Numbered from the stretch's first letter, positions 8,536 through 17,816 are shown. The stretch is DNA of 64,000 nt from Flavobacteriaceae bacterium UBA4022 (GCA_002384055.1 DGAU01000014.1:124001-188000); one strand, 5' to 3'. Numbers and translations: made by a program. The notes: a model not told the origin generated them from the sequence alone.

Positions 8536-9819
8536 TTATTCTTTGGGTAAGGGAATAAAGTCAAAACCACAATAGGGCACCAATACATCGGGAATTTTAA
8601 TACCCTCTGGGGTTTGGCAGTTTTCTAAGATACTGGCCAGAACTCTGGGCAGTGCTAAGGCGCTTCCATTGAGGGTGTGGGCAAATTTATTTTTCCCGTC
8701 GGAGTCTTTGAACCTCAATTTCAAACGGTTGGCTTGAAAAGTCTCAAAGTTAGATACAGACGAAACCTCGAGCCAGCGGTCTTGTGCTGTCGAAAAAACT
8801 TCAAAATCGTAGGTCAGTGCCGAAGTAAAACCTAAATCACCACCACATAAGCGCAGTATGCGATAGGGCAATTTAAGGTCTTGCAGTAGGCCCTTGACGT
8901 GTTCCACCATTTGGTCCAAGGCCGCGTAGCTGTTGTCGGGGTGTTCGATCCGTACAATCTCGACCTTATCGAATTGGTGCAAACGGTTGAGTCCGCGCAC
9001 ATGTGCGCCATAACTTCCGGCTTCACGACGAAAACAAGGGGTGTAGCTGGTGCATTGAACAGGAAGCTCTTTGCGGGCTAATAATGTGTCGCGAAAAATA
9101 TTGGTCACGGGCACTTCGGCCGTGGGAATGAGGTATAATTGATCTTCGCCGACCAAATACATTTGCCCTTCTTTGTCGGGCAGTTGTCCTGTACCATAGC
9201 CTGAGGCCTCGTTAACCAAATGAGGCACCTGGTATTCTGTATATCCTGCAGCGGTGTTTTTGTCTAAGAAATAAGTGATGAGCGCTCTTTGTAAACGGGC
9301 GCCTTTATCCTTATAAACAGGAAATCCTGCTCCTGAAATTTTGACACCAAGTTCAAAATCAATCAAGTCATAGGTCTTGGCCAGCTCCCAATGTGGCGCA
9401 GCCTGTTCATGTAGTTTTGGGATATCACCTTCGGTAAAGACCACTTCATTGTCTTGTTCATTTTGTCCCGACGGCACCGAGTGATGAGGTATGTTGGGCA
9501 GGGTCCAGAGCTCTTGTTGCAACTCTTGGGCAATATGATTCATTTCCTCTTGAAGCGCTTTTGAACGCTCTTTGAGTTGTGTTGTTTTTTCTTTAAGCAG
9601 CGCTGCTTTTTTGGGCTCACCATTTTTGAAAAGGATACCGATTTCTTTCGAAAACGAATTGGACTGCGCCAGGGTTTCATCGAGGTCGGCTTGGGTCGCA
9701 CGGCGTTTTTCGTCGAAGGACAAAACACGATCAAAAATCGCTTTGGCGTCAAGGCCTCTTTTTTGTAGCGCCTTGATGTAGGCTTCTTGGTGTTCCCTGA
9801 TGAGTTGTACTTGTAACAT
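8536..9819 (-). CDS. serS: Seryl-tRNA synthetase
   Basis: This class II aminoacyl-tRNA synthetase charges tRNA-Ser (and tRNA-Sec where present). Its 427 residues match the bacterial family. The N-terminal long coiled-coil arm (about 30-105) that grips the tRNA variable arm is present. Class II motif 2 appears as PCFRREAGSYG near residue 265, and motif 3 near the C-terminus includes LNGSALALPRVLASILE. It has its own promoter box 20 nt upstream and is transcribed away from the HTTM gene. Confidence 0.97.
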   Translation of the reverse strand: MLQVQLIREHQEAYIKALQKRGLDAKAIFDRVLSFDEKRRATQADLDETLAQSNSFSKEIGILFKNGEPKKAALLKEKTTQLKERSKALQEEMNHIAQELQQELWTLPNIPHHSVPSGQNEQDNEVVFTEGDIPKLHEQAAPHWELAKTYDLIDFELGVKISGAGFPVYKDKGARLQRALITYFLDKNTAAGYTEYQVPHLVNEASGYGTGQLPDKEGQMYLVGEDQLYLIPTAEVPVTNIFRDTLLARKELPVQCTSYTPCFRREAGSYGAHVRGLNRLHQFDKVEIVRIEHPDNSYAALDQMVEHVKGLLQDLKLPYRILRLCGGDLGFTSALTYDFEVFSTAQDRWLEVSSVSNFETFQANRLKLRFKDSDGKNKFAHTLNGSALALPRVLASILENCQTPEGIKIPDVLVPYCGFDFIPLPKE

Positions 9820-9839
9820 ACCTATGGTGTTGAAAGGGC

Positions 9840-9847
9840 CAAAGTTA
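9840..9847 (-). promoter_or_regulatory. -7 promoter box of serS
   Basis: TAACTTTG on the minus strand is an exact TAnnTTTG match, 20 nt upstream of the serS ATG. No clear -33 TTG is seen. Confidence 0.5.
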
Positions 9848-9904
9848 GCTAAATTTCAGTCCTTTTTGCGCTTAATTTGAGCCCATTTCCGATATTTTTT
9901 GATC

Positions 9905-11206
9905 TCAAAAAGGACTCGGCAAAATCCAGGGTTGATGGCCCCAAGCATTCCATGGGATTTGGGCGAGGTCGATTTCGGAATCGATAAATGGCTGATAATC
10001 ACCTCCATTGACTTTTACCTTGCCCGAGGCGTAAACCGAGACCTCTCGGCCCTTTGCTGCCTCCAAGGTTTTGATTTTTTGGGCCATTTGCCAAATAAAA
10101 TCGGGATGAGCGGGCAGCATTTTGAGTTGCTTTTGGGTCAGAAGAGGCTTTATGGGGTAAGTCTGTTTTGTGCCCGAGGCGTGGTCAATGGTCCAAAAGG
10201 CAATCTGTCCGCTGCGTGAGCGCAACATCATTCGCCAACTTAGTCGGTGGCCTTCTTCGGTCCACAATACACTGTCTTGAATGAGGTAATGCCTCAAAGG
10301 CAATAAAATTTGAATAACCAGATAAGCCATAATGACCCAAGGAATCCAGGACTTGGCCTTTAGGGGCTCTTGCTGTTCCGCAATGGGTCGTTTGAGCCCG
10401 AACCGCTTCTTCAGTACCGAGGAAGGAAAAAAGAAGAGTGAAAAAGCAATGCTCATGTAAGGAAAAATGCCAATTTGAAAAACAACGGAATTAAACAGGT
10501 GGAAGACTAAAGACAAGACAAATCCAAAGTTACGTGTGCGGCGCCAAAGCAGCATCGGAATAATGAGGGCGTCGAACAGCACCCCCCCATAAGTAATGCC
10601 AGTCTGTAACCAGGGCGCTTGTAATAAGGGGCCTATTAGGGGGTAATTTATTTTTGATTTCATAAAAATGGCCATCACACTGCCGTCGAGCCAACCTGGG
10701 TAGATTTTGGCCATGGCGGCATAACTAAAGACGATCCAGACCTGTGCCACAAAAAGTATTTTGACCCATTGCGGCATGGTGTATTGGTGTGTCTTGAGCC
10801 TGTGGGCATCGAGCGACAGTGTTTTGTGCGCAGGAAGCAATACCATCATCCAACTCAACAACATCAGCAAATAATAATGGTTGTTGTAGGCGGTTTTTTG
10901 CATAAGGTAAACACCAGACCACAATAAGGCAAAGCCGAACATGGCCCAGCGGTATCGGTAGCCCAATAGGACCATAATCCCAAAAGACCCCATGGCAAAA
11001 AAATAAGCGTACATACCCCAGCCGGGAAGCGGTTGCAAAAATTCAAAGCCAATGAAATTGAAAGTGAAGCTTGGGGCGATCAACACGTCGTGGACCCAGC
11101 CCGTAATGATGGCGCCAAATGCTTCTGCGGCAATTAAAAACCCAAAAATAACACGCCAAAGCACAAGAGGCGTATTGTCGATTGATTTAAACCAAAGACT
11201 AGACAT
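9905..11206 (-). CDS. HTTM-domain membrane protein (vitamin K-dependent gamma-carboxylase-like)
   Basis: About 433 residues. The first 280 form a multi-pass membrane domain of the HTTM type (horizontally transferred transmembrane domain), related to the membrane part of vitamin K-dependent gamma-carboxylases. A family-typical LWRVIFGFLIAAEA start and a conserved KIYPGWLDGS loop near residue 185 are visible. A C-terminal soluble part of about 120 residues follows. Substrate and reaction are unknown for the bacterial short forms. The ATG at 11206 overlaps the ribF stop by 8 bp. An upstream in-frame start at 11242 would lie deeper in ribF and is disfavoured because the family similarity begins at SLWFKSIDNTPL. 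Confidence 0.8.
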   Translation of the reverse strand: MSSLWFKSIDNTPLVLWRVIFGFLIAAEAFGAIITGWVHDVLIAPSFTFNFIGFEFLQPLPGWGMYAYFFAMGSFGIMVLLGYRYRWAMFGFALLWSGVYLMQKTAYNNHYYLLMLLSWMMVLLPAHKTLSLDAHRLKTHQYTMPQWVKILFVAQVWIVFSYAAMAKIYPGWLDGSVMAIFMKSKINYPLIGPLLQAPWLQTGITYGGVLFDALIIPMLLWRRTRNFGFVLSLVFHLFNSVVFQIGIFPYMSIAFSLFFFPSSVLKKRFGLKRPIAEQQEPLKAKSWIPWVIMAYLVIQILLPLRHYLIQDSVLWTEEGHRLSWRMMLRSRSGQIAFWTIDHASGTKQTYPIKPLLTQKQLKMLPAHPDFIWQMAQKIKTLEAAKGREVSVYASGKVKVNGGDYQPFIDSEIDLAQIPWNAWGHQPWILPSPF

Positions 11207-12143
11207 ATTTGGATAATAAGCGCTTGGCTTCAAGCACATCATTTTCGATGGCTGCTTTCAAGGCATCAATACCGGAGAAATGTTTTTGATCACGGATACG
11301 CTCCAAAAATGACAGTTGTAACGGGGCGTCATACAAGTCCAATGTGACCTCTAGAAAAAAGGTCTCTATAGTTTGTTTGTCTCCTCCGACCGTAGGGTTG
11401 GTGCCAATGTTGGTAAGACCAAACAGGATTTGGTTGTTGATTTTGGTCTGGGTAAGATAGACGCCTTCTTTTGGGATAAGCTTATAGGATTGGTCCACAT
11501 TTAAATTTGCGGTAGGGTACCCTATGGAACGTCCAATGGACTTGCCCCGAACCACATGACCATTGAGCCGATAAGTATAATCCAGATAACTATTGGCCAT
11601 CTCAATAGATCCAGCCTCCAAAGCTTTTCTTATTTTGGTTGAGCTTATGGCGACTGTATTCAATTCTTGCGCTGAGATTTCTTCTACAGCGAAATCATAA
11701 AGCTTTCCAAATGCAATAAGGTCTTCGATATGCGCTGTTCTGTTTCTGCCAAAACGATGGTCATAACCAATGATGATTTTTTTGGCGCCGAGTTGGTGCA
11801 CCAAAATGTCACGGACATATTCTACGGCCGTAAGGCGCGAAAATGCTGCAGTAAAAGGCTGGACAACCAGGTGATCTAACCCAATGCTGGTCAAATGGTC
11901 TTTTTTTTCTTCGAGGGTGTTGAGGAGTTTGAGATCGGTTTGCTGTTGTACGACCATCCGTGGATGCGGAAAAAAGGTTAATAAAACCGATTCTAGGCCA
12001 AGGGCTTTTGCACTTTCAACAACTCTACGCAATATCGTTTTGTGCCCAAGATGCACTCCGTCGAAGGTGCCAATCGTAATGACGGTGCCTTTGGACGCGC
12101 TAAAACGCTCTGCGCCTTGATGTACGATGAGTTTAGACGCCAT
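11199..12143 (-). CDS. ribF: Bifunctional riboflavin kinase / FAD synthetase
   Basis: This enzyme converts riboflavin to FMN and then FAD. In its 314 residues, the N-terminal nucleotidyltransferase domain carries TIGTFDGVHLGHK (near 22-34) and an ISSTKIRKAL motif near 165. The C-terminal flavokinase domain carries GRSIGYPTANL near 205 and the NIGTNPTVGG stretch near 250. It sits between pth (11-bp overlap) and the HTTM gene (8-bp overlap), so the three genes are probably one transcript. Confidence 0.96.
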   Translation of the reverse strand: MASKLIVHQGAERFSASKGTVITIGTFDGVHLGHKTILRRVVESAKALGLESVLLTFFPHPRMVVQQQTDLKLLNTLEEKKDHLTSIGLDHLVVQPFTAAFSRLTAVEYVRDILVHQLGAKKIIIGYDHRFGRNRTAHIEDLIAFGKLYDFAVEEISAQELNTVAISSTKIRKALEAGSIEMANSYLDYTYRLNGHVVRGKSIGRSIGYPTANLNVDQSYKLIPKEGVYLTQTKINNQILFGLTNIGTNPTVGGDKQTIETFFLEVTLDLYDAPLQLSFLERIRDQKHFSGIDALKAAIENDVLEAKRLLSKYV

Positions 12144-12699
12144 TGTATGTGTTCATGGTTATGGCCATACCGGCCAAGCCAAAGGAAGGGATGGCTTCGT
12201 CTGTTTTTTCGAGTCGCTTGCTCAGGGCTGCTTGCTCTTGTTCCGACCATAGCCCTAATACATAATCGACTTGACGTCCGGCGCTGAAATCATCGCTGAT
12301 GCCAAAGCGCAGCCGGTTATATTGTGTGGTCTGAAGGGTTTCTTGAATGCTTTTGAGCCCGTTATGACCGCCGTCACTACCCTTTTCTTTAAGGCGGATG
12401 GTGCCAAAAGGCAAATTAAGGTCGTCTGTGATGACCAAAAGTTGCGCGGGGTCAATGCGTTCTTTTTCAAGATGGTAAGCTACAGATTTGCCGCTCAAAT
12501 TCATGAAGGTACTTGGTTTGATCAATATAAAGGTGCGTCCTTTTATTTTGTATTCTGCTCGGTCTCCAAGCTTCACGGTTTCCCAGGTGAGCTCGGCTTT
12601 TGCCGCAAAATGATCTAATATTTTAAACCCAATATTGTGGCGCGATTCAGCGTATGAAAGGCCTATATTTCCCAAACCGACGATAAGAAATTTTTTCAT
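12133..12699 (-). CDS. pth: Peptidyl-tRNA hydrolase
   Basis: This enzyme releases peptides from peptidyl-tRNA that has dropped off ribosomes. The 188-residue product starts MKKFLIVGLGNIG. It contains the catalytic His in SRHNIGF (near 21), the KPSTFMNLSG block with Asn, the DDLNLPFG block with the catalytic Asp, and SDGGHNGLKS. An in-frame upstream start at 12777 would add 26 residues lying in the terminator region of rplY; it is rejected because homology begins at the ATG at 12699. Confidence 0.96.
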   Translation of the reverse strand: MKKFLIVGLGNIGLSYAESRHNIGFKILDHFAAKAELTWETVKLGDRAEYKIKGRTFILIKPSTFMNLSGKSVAYHLEKERIDPAQLLVITDDLNLPFGTIRLKEKGSDGGHNGLKSIQETLQTTQYNRLRFGISDDFSAGRQVDYVLGLWSEQEQAALSKRLEKTDEAIPSFGLAGMAITMNTYNGV

Positions 12700-12769
12700 G
12701 GATCCGAAGGAATCACAGTGGGCCGATGGCAGCGCCTTTTGCCCAGACTGATTTAAAGGTAAAAATAAA

Positions 12770-12797
12770 AAAAGCATCCCAGTAATGGGATGCTTTT
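12770..12797 (-). terminator. Rho-independent terminator after rplY
   Basis: Perfect 11-bp stem (AAAAGCATCCC with its complement) and a 6-nt loop. On the minus strand it is followed by a T-rich run, 23 bp past the rplY stop. Confidence 0.9.
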
Positions 12798-12819
12798 GGA
12801 TTGAATATTTGTCGTAAGC

Positions 12820-13464
12820 TTATGCTTCAGCAGCAGAATCTTCTGAAGAGCCTTCAGTTGCGACACTTGCATCATCACCTGAATCCTCATCTTCATCATC
12901 TCCAGCAGCGTCAACGGCGTTTCTTGAAGTCCGTACTTGACAAATGACCGTATTGTCAGGATGCATTATAGCAAACCCCTCTTGAGCGATGGCTCCAACA
13001 GACAATTTATTCCCAATACGCATTTCGGTAATGTCGGCTTCGATAAAATCGGGAAGATTTTTCGGTAGGGCTTTGACCCTTAGTTTTCGAGTCACAATAC
13101 GCAGCGTTCCACCGTTACGGACTCCTTTGGAGTTACCTGTCAAGCGAATAGGGATTTCCATAGTCACCTCTTTGTCATCAAAAATTTGATAAAAGTCGAT
13201 ATGAAGAATGCGGTCGGTCACGGGGTGAAATTGGATATCCTGAAGGATACATTCGATCTTTGAACCATTATCTAATGCAATTACGACCGTGTGTACATCC
13301 GGAGTATACACCAAGTCTTTAAATGCAAGTTCATCTGCTGAAAAGTGAATGGCGTGATCTCCTCCGTAAACAACGCAGGGAACCTTTCCAGCATTACGTA
13401 AGGCTTTGGTTGCTACCTTGCCCACGCTTTCTCTTTCGAGTCCGTTAATTGTAATTGATTTCAT
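12820..13464 (-). CDS. rplY: 50S ribosomal protein L25/general stress protein Ctc
   Basis: A 5S rRNA-binding ribosomal protein of the long (CTC) type. It has 214 residues, with an N-terminal L25 beta-barrel (about 1-90, starting [16 protein letters not shown]) and a C-terminal TL5/CTC domain (about 95-180). A low-complexity acidic tail rich in Asp, Glu and Ser covers the last 35 residues. Such acidic tails are common in Bacteroidota homologues. It is flanked by its own promoter box and a strong terminator, although it lies just downstream of prs. Confidence 0.95.
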   Translation of the reverse strand: MKSITINGLERESVGKVATKALRNAGKVPCVVYGGDHAIHFSADELAFKDLVYTPDVHTVVIALDNGSKIECILQDIQFHPVTDRILHIDFYQIFDDKEVTMEIPIRLTGNSKGVRNGGTLRIVTRKLRVKALPKNLPDFIEADITEMRIGNKLSVGAIAQEGFAIMHPDNTVICQVRTSRNAVDAAGDDEDEDSGDDASVATEGSSEDSAAEA

Positions 13465-13519
13465 TGTATGTTTTTAAATTATTAATATAACCACTTAGGC
13501 CTTAGCGCCTAGCGGGCGG

Positions 13520-13527
13520 CAAATATA
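13520..13527 (-). promoter_or_regulatory. -7 promoter box of rplY
   Basis: TATATTTG on the minus strand is an exact TAnnTTTG match. It sits in the 116-bp prs-rplY gap, about 55 nt upstream of the rplY start. Confidence 0.45.
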
Positions 13528-13580
13528 TGCCTTTCTTTTGAAAAATACTAAAGTGAAAAACCCTTTTTTGTCTTGGGGAA

Positions 13581-14513
13581 TTACATGATGAAATTAGAGC
13601 TAATCGATTGGTTTTCATGAACCCGCACCATCACATCTGCAAATAAGTTAGCACAACTTAAGACTTTGATTTTGCTGCTTTCTTGACGCAATGGAATAGA
13701 GTCGGTGACAATTAGGGCCGAGAGCCGAGAGGCTTCTAGACGCTCATAGGCTTTGCCGGACAAGATTGGGTGTGTACATATGGCACGGACACTCAGTGCG
13801 CCGCGCTCCATCATTATATCAGCAGCTTTGGTTAGGGTCCCAGCGGTGTCCACCATGTCATCTACCAGTACCACGTTTTTGCCGGATACATCGCCAATAA
13901 GCTCCATGTGCTCGATAGCGCCTCCTTCAGCCCTTTGTTTGTAGCAAATAACGACATCACTACTTAAGGCTTTAGAATAGGCATAAGCCCTCTTGGAGCC
14001 TCCCATGTCAGGCGAGGCGATGGTGAGGTTGTCGAGATTAAGCGCTTTGAGATAGGGCAGAAATATGGTAGAGGCAAAGAGGTGGTCTACTGGTTTTTCG
14101 AAAAAGCCCTGAATCTGATCGGCATGCAGGTCCATGGTGATGATGCGTGTGGCGCCGGCAGTCTCGAGCATCTTGGCGACGAGTTTTGCGGCGATGGGGA
14201 CGCGTGGTTTGTCCTTGCGGTCTTGACGTGCCCAGCCATAATAGGGCAAAACAGCGGTAATGTGTCGGGCAGAAGCCCGCTTGGCAGCATCCAGCATCAA
14301 GAGCATTTCCATGAGGTGGTCGCTGTTAGGAAAGGTTGAACCAATCACAAATACGCGGCTACCACGCACGGATTCTTCAAATGAGGGCTGGAACTCACCG
14401 TCACTGTAAGTTGAGGTGATCACGTTGCCTAAGGGGAGGCCATAAGCTTGGGCAATGGCTTTGCCAAGGTCTTGACTTTGTTTGCAGGCGAAAATTTTAG
14501 GCTGTGGTGTCAT
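13581..14513 (-). CDS. prs: Ribose-phosphate pyrophosphokinase
   Basis: This enzyme makes PRPP from ribose 5-phosphate and ATP for nucleotide, histidine and tryptophan synthesis. Its 310 residues are the class I length. It carries the flexible-loop block YYGWARQDRKDKPR near residue 95, the metal-binding MDLHADQIQGFF near 125, and the PRPP-binding loop VVLVDDMVDTAGTL near 215. A well-formed promoter lies 32-63 nt upstream. Confidence 0.97.
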   Translation of the reverse strand: MTPQPKIFACKQSQDLGKAIAQAYGLPLGNVITSTYSDGEFQPSFEESVRGSRVFVIGSTFPNSDHLMEMLLMLDAAKRASARHITAVLPYYGWARQDRKDKPRVPIAAKLVAKMLETAGATRIITMDLHADQIQGFFEKPVDHLFASTIFLPYLKALNLDNLTIASPDMGGSKRAYAYSKALSSDVVICYKQRAEGGAIEHMELIGDVSGKNVVLVDDMVDTAGTLTKAADIMMERGALSVRAICTHPILSGKAYERLEASRLSALIVTDSIPLRQESSKIKVLSCANLFADVMVRVHENQSISSNFIM

Positions 14514-14545
14514 GGAACTTATTTAAAGGATTGTTTATGTAAACA

Positions 14546-14576
14546 CAAATGTAAAATTATCGATCCCTTTTCGCAA
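14546..14576 (-). promoter_or_regulatory. Promoter of prs
   Basis: On the minus strand a -33 TTG, a 20-nt spacer and TACATTTG give a full match to the Bacteroidetes primary sigma consensus (TTG, 17-23 nt, TAnnTTTG). The -7 box ends 32 nt before the prs ATG. Confidence 0.7.
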
Positions 14577-14635
14577 AAATGAAAGGGAGAATTACCAACA
14601 ATTTGAAAATATTCTTTATTTTCGCTCTCCATTTA

Positions 14636-14715
14636 GCCTTGGTGGCGGAATTGGTAGACGCGCACGACTCAAACTCGTGTTCTTCGGAGTGTGGGTTCGA
14701 TTCCCACCCAAGGTA
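14636..14715 (+). tRNA. tRNA-Leu (CAA)
   Basis: The acceptor stem GCCTTGG pairs with CCAAGGT (one G-U). The D-arm contains GGTAGACG, the anticodon loop is CTCAAAC with anticodon CAA on a 5-bp stem, there is a short class II variable arm, and the T-arm is GTGGG-TTCGATT-CCCAC. It reads the UUG leucine codon. The 3' CCA is not encoded. Confidence 0.97.
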
Positions 14716-14717
14716 CA

Positions 14718-14753
14718 ATAGCCTCTGACAATTTTGTCAGAGGCTATTTTTTT
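14718..14753 (+). terminator. Terminator after tRNA-Leu
   Basis: A 13-bp perfect stem (ATAGCCTCTGACA with its complement) and 4-nt loop are followed by a run of T. It begins 3 bp after the tRNA. Confidence 0.92.
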
Positions 14754-14963
14754 AAGGTTTTTTGATCATGTAAAAGCACCATAATAATTTCTACCCCCCA
14801 TTTTTGTATCGAAAGGGGTCCGTTCGGGAAGGATCTTACTGGGCGCAATGCCAGAGCATAAAGGAGTTCTTCTGTCTGCTCTAAAAGAACAATGACTTTG
14901 CCTGGTTCAGACGAATTTATATGTTGATTAATGGCGATATTTGGGTTTTTAATCTGTTTCACG

Positions 14964-15533
14964 ATGAGCGATTTCTGGCTTTATTTTACTTTGGGGTACC
15001 AGCACGTTCTGGGTGTTGGGGCCTATGACCATTTGCTTTTCTTGGCGGTACTCAGTGTATCATACGGCTTCAGCCAATGGCGGCGTTGGAGCCTTTTGGT
15101 CAGTCTATTTACCCTAGGCCACAGCATTTCTTTGGCAGCCACCCATTTTTTTGGCCTTGAGGCTAATGAGCGCATCGTTGAATTTTTAATACCCTGCACG
15201 ATTATCGCTACAGCCGTATATAATATAGTACAGGTATTAACTAAGACCAGGAGAGATAGTGTGAGTTTTTTGGGCAGTTTAGCTTTTTTGTTTGGACTCA
15301 TTCATGGACTCGGTTTTGGCCGTTACTTTGGGCTTATAGAAGACCAGGGGTCTGTCATGGCGCTGATTGATTTTGCTTTAGGAATTGAATGGGCACAATT
15401 AATTATTGTTTTTGTGGTTTTAGTCCTTAGTTTTGTGGTAGAACGTGGTTTCGGGGTAAAAAAAAGGGACTGGGTCATTGCGGCTTCAGTCGCAACAATT
15501 GCAGCAACGCTGCCTATTTTATTGGGCCAGTAA
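14964..15533 (+). CDS. HupE/UreJ-like membrane protein
   Basis: A 189-residue multi-pass membrane protein (about six helices). It starts MSDFWLYFTLGYQHVLG and has conserved histidines in AYDHLLFL, TLGHSISL and IHGLGFG, the pattern of the HupE/UreJ superfamily whose members include nickel and cobalt transport proteins. No urease or hydrogenase genes are nearby, so metal transport is only a guess. The frame extends 11 codons upstream to 14931, but similarity begins at the ATG at 14964. Confidence 0.8.
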   Translation: MSDFWLYFTLGYQHVLGVGAYDHLLFLAVLSVSYGFSQWRRWSLLVSLFTLGHSISLAATHFFGLEANERIVEFLIPCTIIATAVYNIVQVLTKTRRDSVSFLGSLAFLFGLIHGLGFGRYFGLIEDQGSVMALIDFALGIEWAQLIIVFVVLVLSFVVERGFGVKKRDWVIAASVATIAATLPILLGQ

Positions 15534-15590
15534 CCGCATTAATTACTCAAGAGATCGATACGAAACCGACAAATTATTGAGACATAAGGC

Positions 15591-16022
15591 ATGACACAGC
15601 AGGGCAAACAACTAAAATACGACAAGGCTTATCTCAAAATGGCTTTGGAATGGAGCAAGCTTTCATATTGTGATCGCCGTCAGGTTGGCGCTTTGATTGT
15701 CAAGGACAAAATGATCATCAGTGATGGCTACAATGGCACTCCGACCGGTTTTGAAAATATTTGTGAAGACGACAATGGCTATACCAAGTGGTATGTGTTG
15801 CATGCCGAGGCTAACGCCATTATGAAGGTCGCTTCCTCCACACAATCTTGCAAAGGCAGTACACTTTATATTACTATGTCTCCATGCCAGCAGTGCAGTA
15901 AATTGATCCATCAGGCTGGAATTATTCGTGTGGTATACCACACAGCGTACAAAGATGATTCTGGACTCAAGTTTTTACAAAAAGCCGGGATTATTGTCTC
16001 GCATGTCGCAGAGCTTAACTAA
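15591..16022 (+). CDS. dCMP deaminase family protein (ComEB-like)
   Basis: A 143-residue zinc-dependent deaminase. Zinc and catalytic residues appear as HAEAN near residue 72 and PCQQC near residue 98. The DGYNGTPTGFEN loop near 45 is characteristic of deoxycytidylate deaminases, which make dUMP for thymidylate synthesis. Its stop shares bases with the next start (TAATG), so it is coupled to the S41 protease gene. nrdAB and dgt in the same window act on the same dNTP pools, but they are separate transcripts. Confidence 0.9.
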   Translation: MTQQGKQLKYDKAYLKMALEWSKLSYCDRRQVGALIVKDKMIISDGYNGTPTGFENICEDDNGYTKWYVLHAEANAIMKVASSTQSCKGSTLYITMSPCQQCSKLIHQAGIIRVVYHTAYKDDSGLKFLQKAGIIVSHVAELN

Positions 16023-17611
16023 TGCGCAAACCGGCCTACATCAATCCACTCATGTTAGCTGTGGCGCTGGCCATAGGTATGCTATTAGGGACGGTATTTA
16101 ATTTTAACAGCAAGGCATCGGGATGGTGGTCCCCTCAAGAACCCTCAGCCAAATTATTACAACTCATTGATTATATCGAAAGTGATTATGTAGATGCAGT
16201 TACCGCGGATAGCATTGTGGATTTGGCCGTGGGTCGACTTTTGGAGCAGCTCGACCCGCATTCGGCGTACATTTCTAATGATCAGTATCAAGCCGTTGCA
16301 GAGGATATGCGCGGTGATTTTGTCGGGGTAGGGATAAACTTTTATATATACCGGGACACCATTGCGGTCATCAGGTCTATGGAAAACAGTCCGGCCCATA
16401 CAGTAGGAATTACCTCAGGAGATCGCATCCTGAGCGCTAATGGTCGCGCCTTATTTGGGGTTCATGCGGACCGAGACAGTGTGGCTCAGTGGATTCGTGG
16501 GCCGATCACTACCACAGTAGATTTAAAGATTTTGCGACCGAGCAACGACAGTATTTTTGAGGTGTCGATAGCGCGGGAGCACATTCCCTTGCCCAGTGTT
16601 GAAGGCGGTCATGCGTTGACTCCTGGAGTTGGTTACATAAAAATAAATAGGTTTACGGAAACCACGGGGCGTGAATTTACGCAACGGCTAAAGCTTCTGG
16701 CCGCTGAGCAAACCAGCACGTTGATTCTTGATCTGAGAGACAACCCAGGAGGCTATGTTGATTCTGCTTTAGAAGTTTTGGATCATTTTCTACCGTCGGG
16801 CACCCTATTGTTGACCACAAAGAACAAGCAAGGCCGCATCCGCAATACGTATGCCGATCAAACGGGTCTTTTTGAGCAGGGGGCTATCTACGTGCTTTTG
16901 AATGAACAAAGCGCTTCGGCAGCTGAGATTGTTGCCGGAGCCCTTCAAGACCATGACCGTGCGCTCATCGTGGGCCGACGTTCTTTTGGCAAAGGATTGG
17001 TGCAAAGAGAAATGGGCTTTGGAGACGGCAGCGCCGTGCGCCTTACTGTTGCCCGTTATTACACGCCTTCGGGTCGCTCTATACAGCGGCCTTATGGCCA
17101 AGATCATCAGGCTTATTTAGATGATTTTGATGCGCGCGTGGCCCGAGGCGAAATGCAGGACGCTAGTCAAATACCCCAAGCGGACTCACTTATGTTTACC
17201 ACGGCACAGGGGAATAAAGTCTATGGCGGCGGCGGGATTACCCCTGATATTTTTGCACCACTGGACATCGGTATGCAGGAGCAAACACTCCGGTATTTAA
17301 ACCGCAGCGGTTTGATGAGTTATGTAGTCTTTGATTATTTAGAAAAACAGCGCCCGGCGTTTCAGGCGATCAATCAGAAAGACTTTATCGAGCAATACAT
17401 TACGGCGCCTGAGTTGATCGATAAATTTTTAGAAGATTCGCGCCTCAAGGAAGCAGGGTTGTCTATGAAAGACCAAGAAGCATCCATGGCTTCACTGCTC
17501 AAAATACAAATGGCAGAACAGCTCTATGGTCCTGATGCCGCTTTGATTTTGCTGATTGGCGAAGACCCTATGACCGCATTGGTTTTGGCCCATGAAAACA
17601 ATCGAAAGTAA
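16022..17611 (+). CDS. S41 family C-terminal processing peptidase
   Basis: A 529-residue envelope protease. It has an N-terminal hydrophobic anchor or signal (about 8-28), a PDZ domain (about 95-170), and a tail-specific S41 protease domain. The catalytic serine lies in NEQSASAAEIVAGAL near residue 300 and the lysine in RRSFGKGLVQ near 325; the substrate-binding LRDNPGGYVD block is near 240. CtpA-type enzymes cleave exported proteins from their C-termini. A 120-residue C-terminal extension follows the protease domain. The start codon overlaps the stop of the deaminase gene by one base. Confidence 0.93.
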   Translation: MRKPAYINPLMLAVALAIGMLLGTVFNFNSKASGWWSPQEPSAKLLQLIDYIESDYVDAVTADSIVDLAVGRLLEQLDPHSAYISNDQYQAVAEDMRGDFVGVGINFYIYRDTIAVIRSMENSPAHTVGITSGDRILSANGRALFGVHADRDSVAQWIRGPITTTVDLKILRPSNDSIFEVSIAREHIPLPSVEGGHALTPGVGYIKINRFTETTGREFTQRLKLLAAEQTSTLILDLRDNPGGYVDSALEVLDHFLPSGTLLLTTKNKQGRIRNTYADQTGLFEQGAIYVLLNEQSASAAEIVAGALQDHDRALIVGRRSFGKGLVQREMGFGDGSAVRLTVARYYTPSGRSIQRPYGQDHQAYLDDFDARVARGEMQDASQIPQADSLMFTTAQGNKVYGGGGITPDIFAPLDIGMQEQTLRYLNRSGLMSYVVFDYLEKQRPAFQAINQKDFIEQYITAPELIDKFLEDSRLKEAGLSMKDQEASMASLLKIQMAEQLYGPDAALILLIGEDPMTALVLAHENNRK

Positions 17612-17613
17612 AT

Positions 17614-17808
17614 TTACTTAAGGCGGTCTTTGATCTCAAAAGATCGGATCAAAATAAAGAGCAATACCACCACGCAGGCCGAAGCCACAATGCCAATAAG
17701 GGCGATTTGACTGTCTCCATTAAACGGGTCGTTCCCGTCTATTTTTGTGGTATTATATCCTATCAGAACAATAGCGATGGCAATGAGAATGTAGCGAAAG
17801 TAAGTCAT
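17614..17808 (-). CDS. Small two-helix membrane protein
   Basis: Family not recognised. The 64 residues include hydrophobic segments at about 4-20 and 34-55, separated by a polar loop NTTKIDGNDPFNGDS; the short basic tail is EIKDRLK. It follows marC by 8 bp in the same direction and is probably co-transcribed. It is convergent with the S41 protease gene with a 2-bp gap between stops. The segment arrangement supports a real gene; the function is unknown. Confidence 0.65.
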   Translation of the reverse strand: MTYFRYILIAIAIVLIGYNTTKIDGNDPFNGDSQIALIGIVASACVVVLLFILIRSFEIKDRLK

Positions 17809-17816
17809 GATGTTAC

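Noticed and set aside
14744..14962. Minus-strand 72-codon frame between tRNA-Leu and the HupE-like gene
   Set aside because: It begins with GTG, ends inside the stem of the tRNA terminator, shows no recognisable family, and has its start almost touching the divergent HupE-like ATG.
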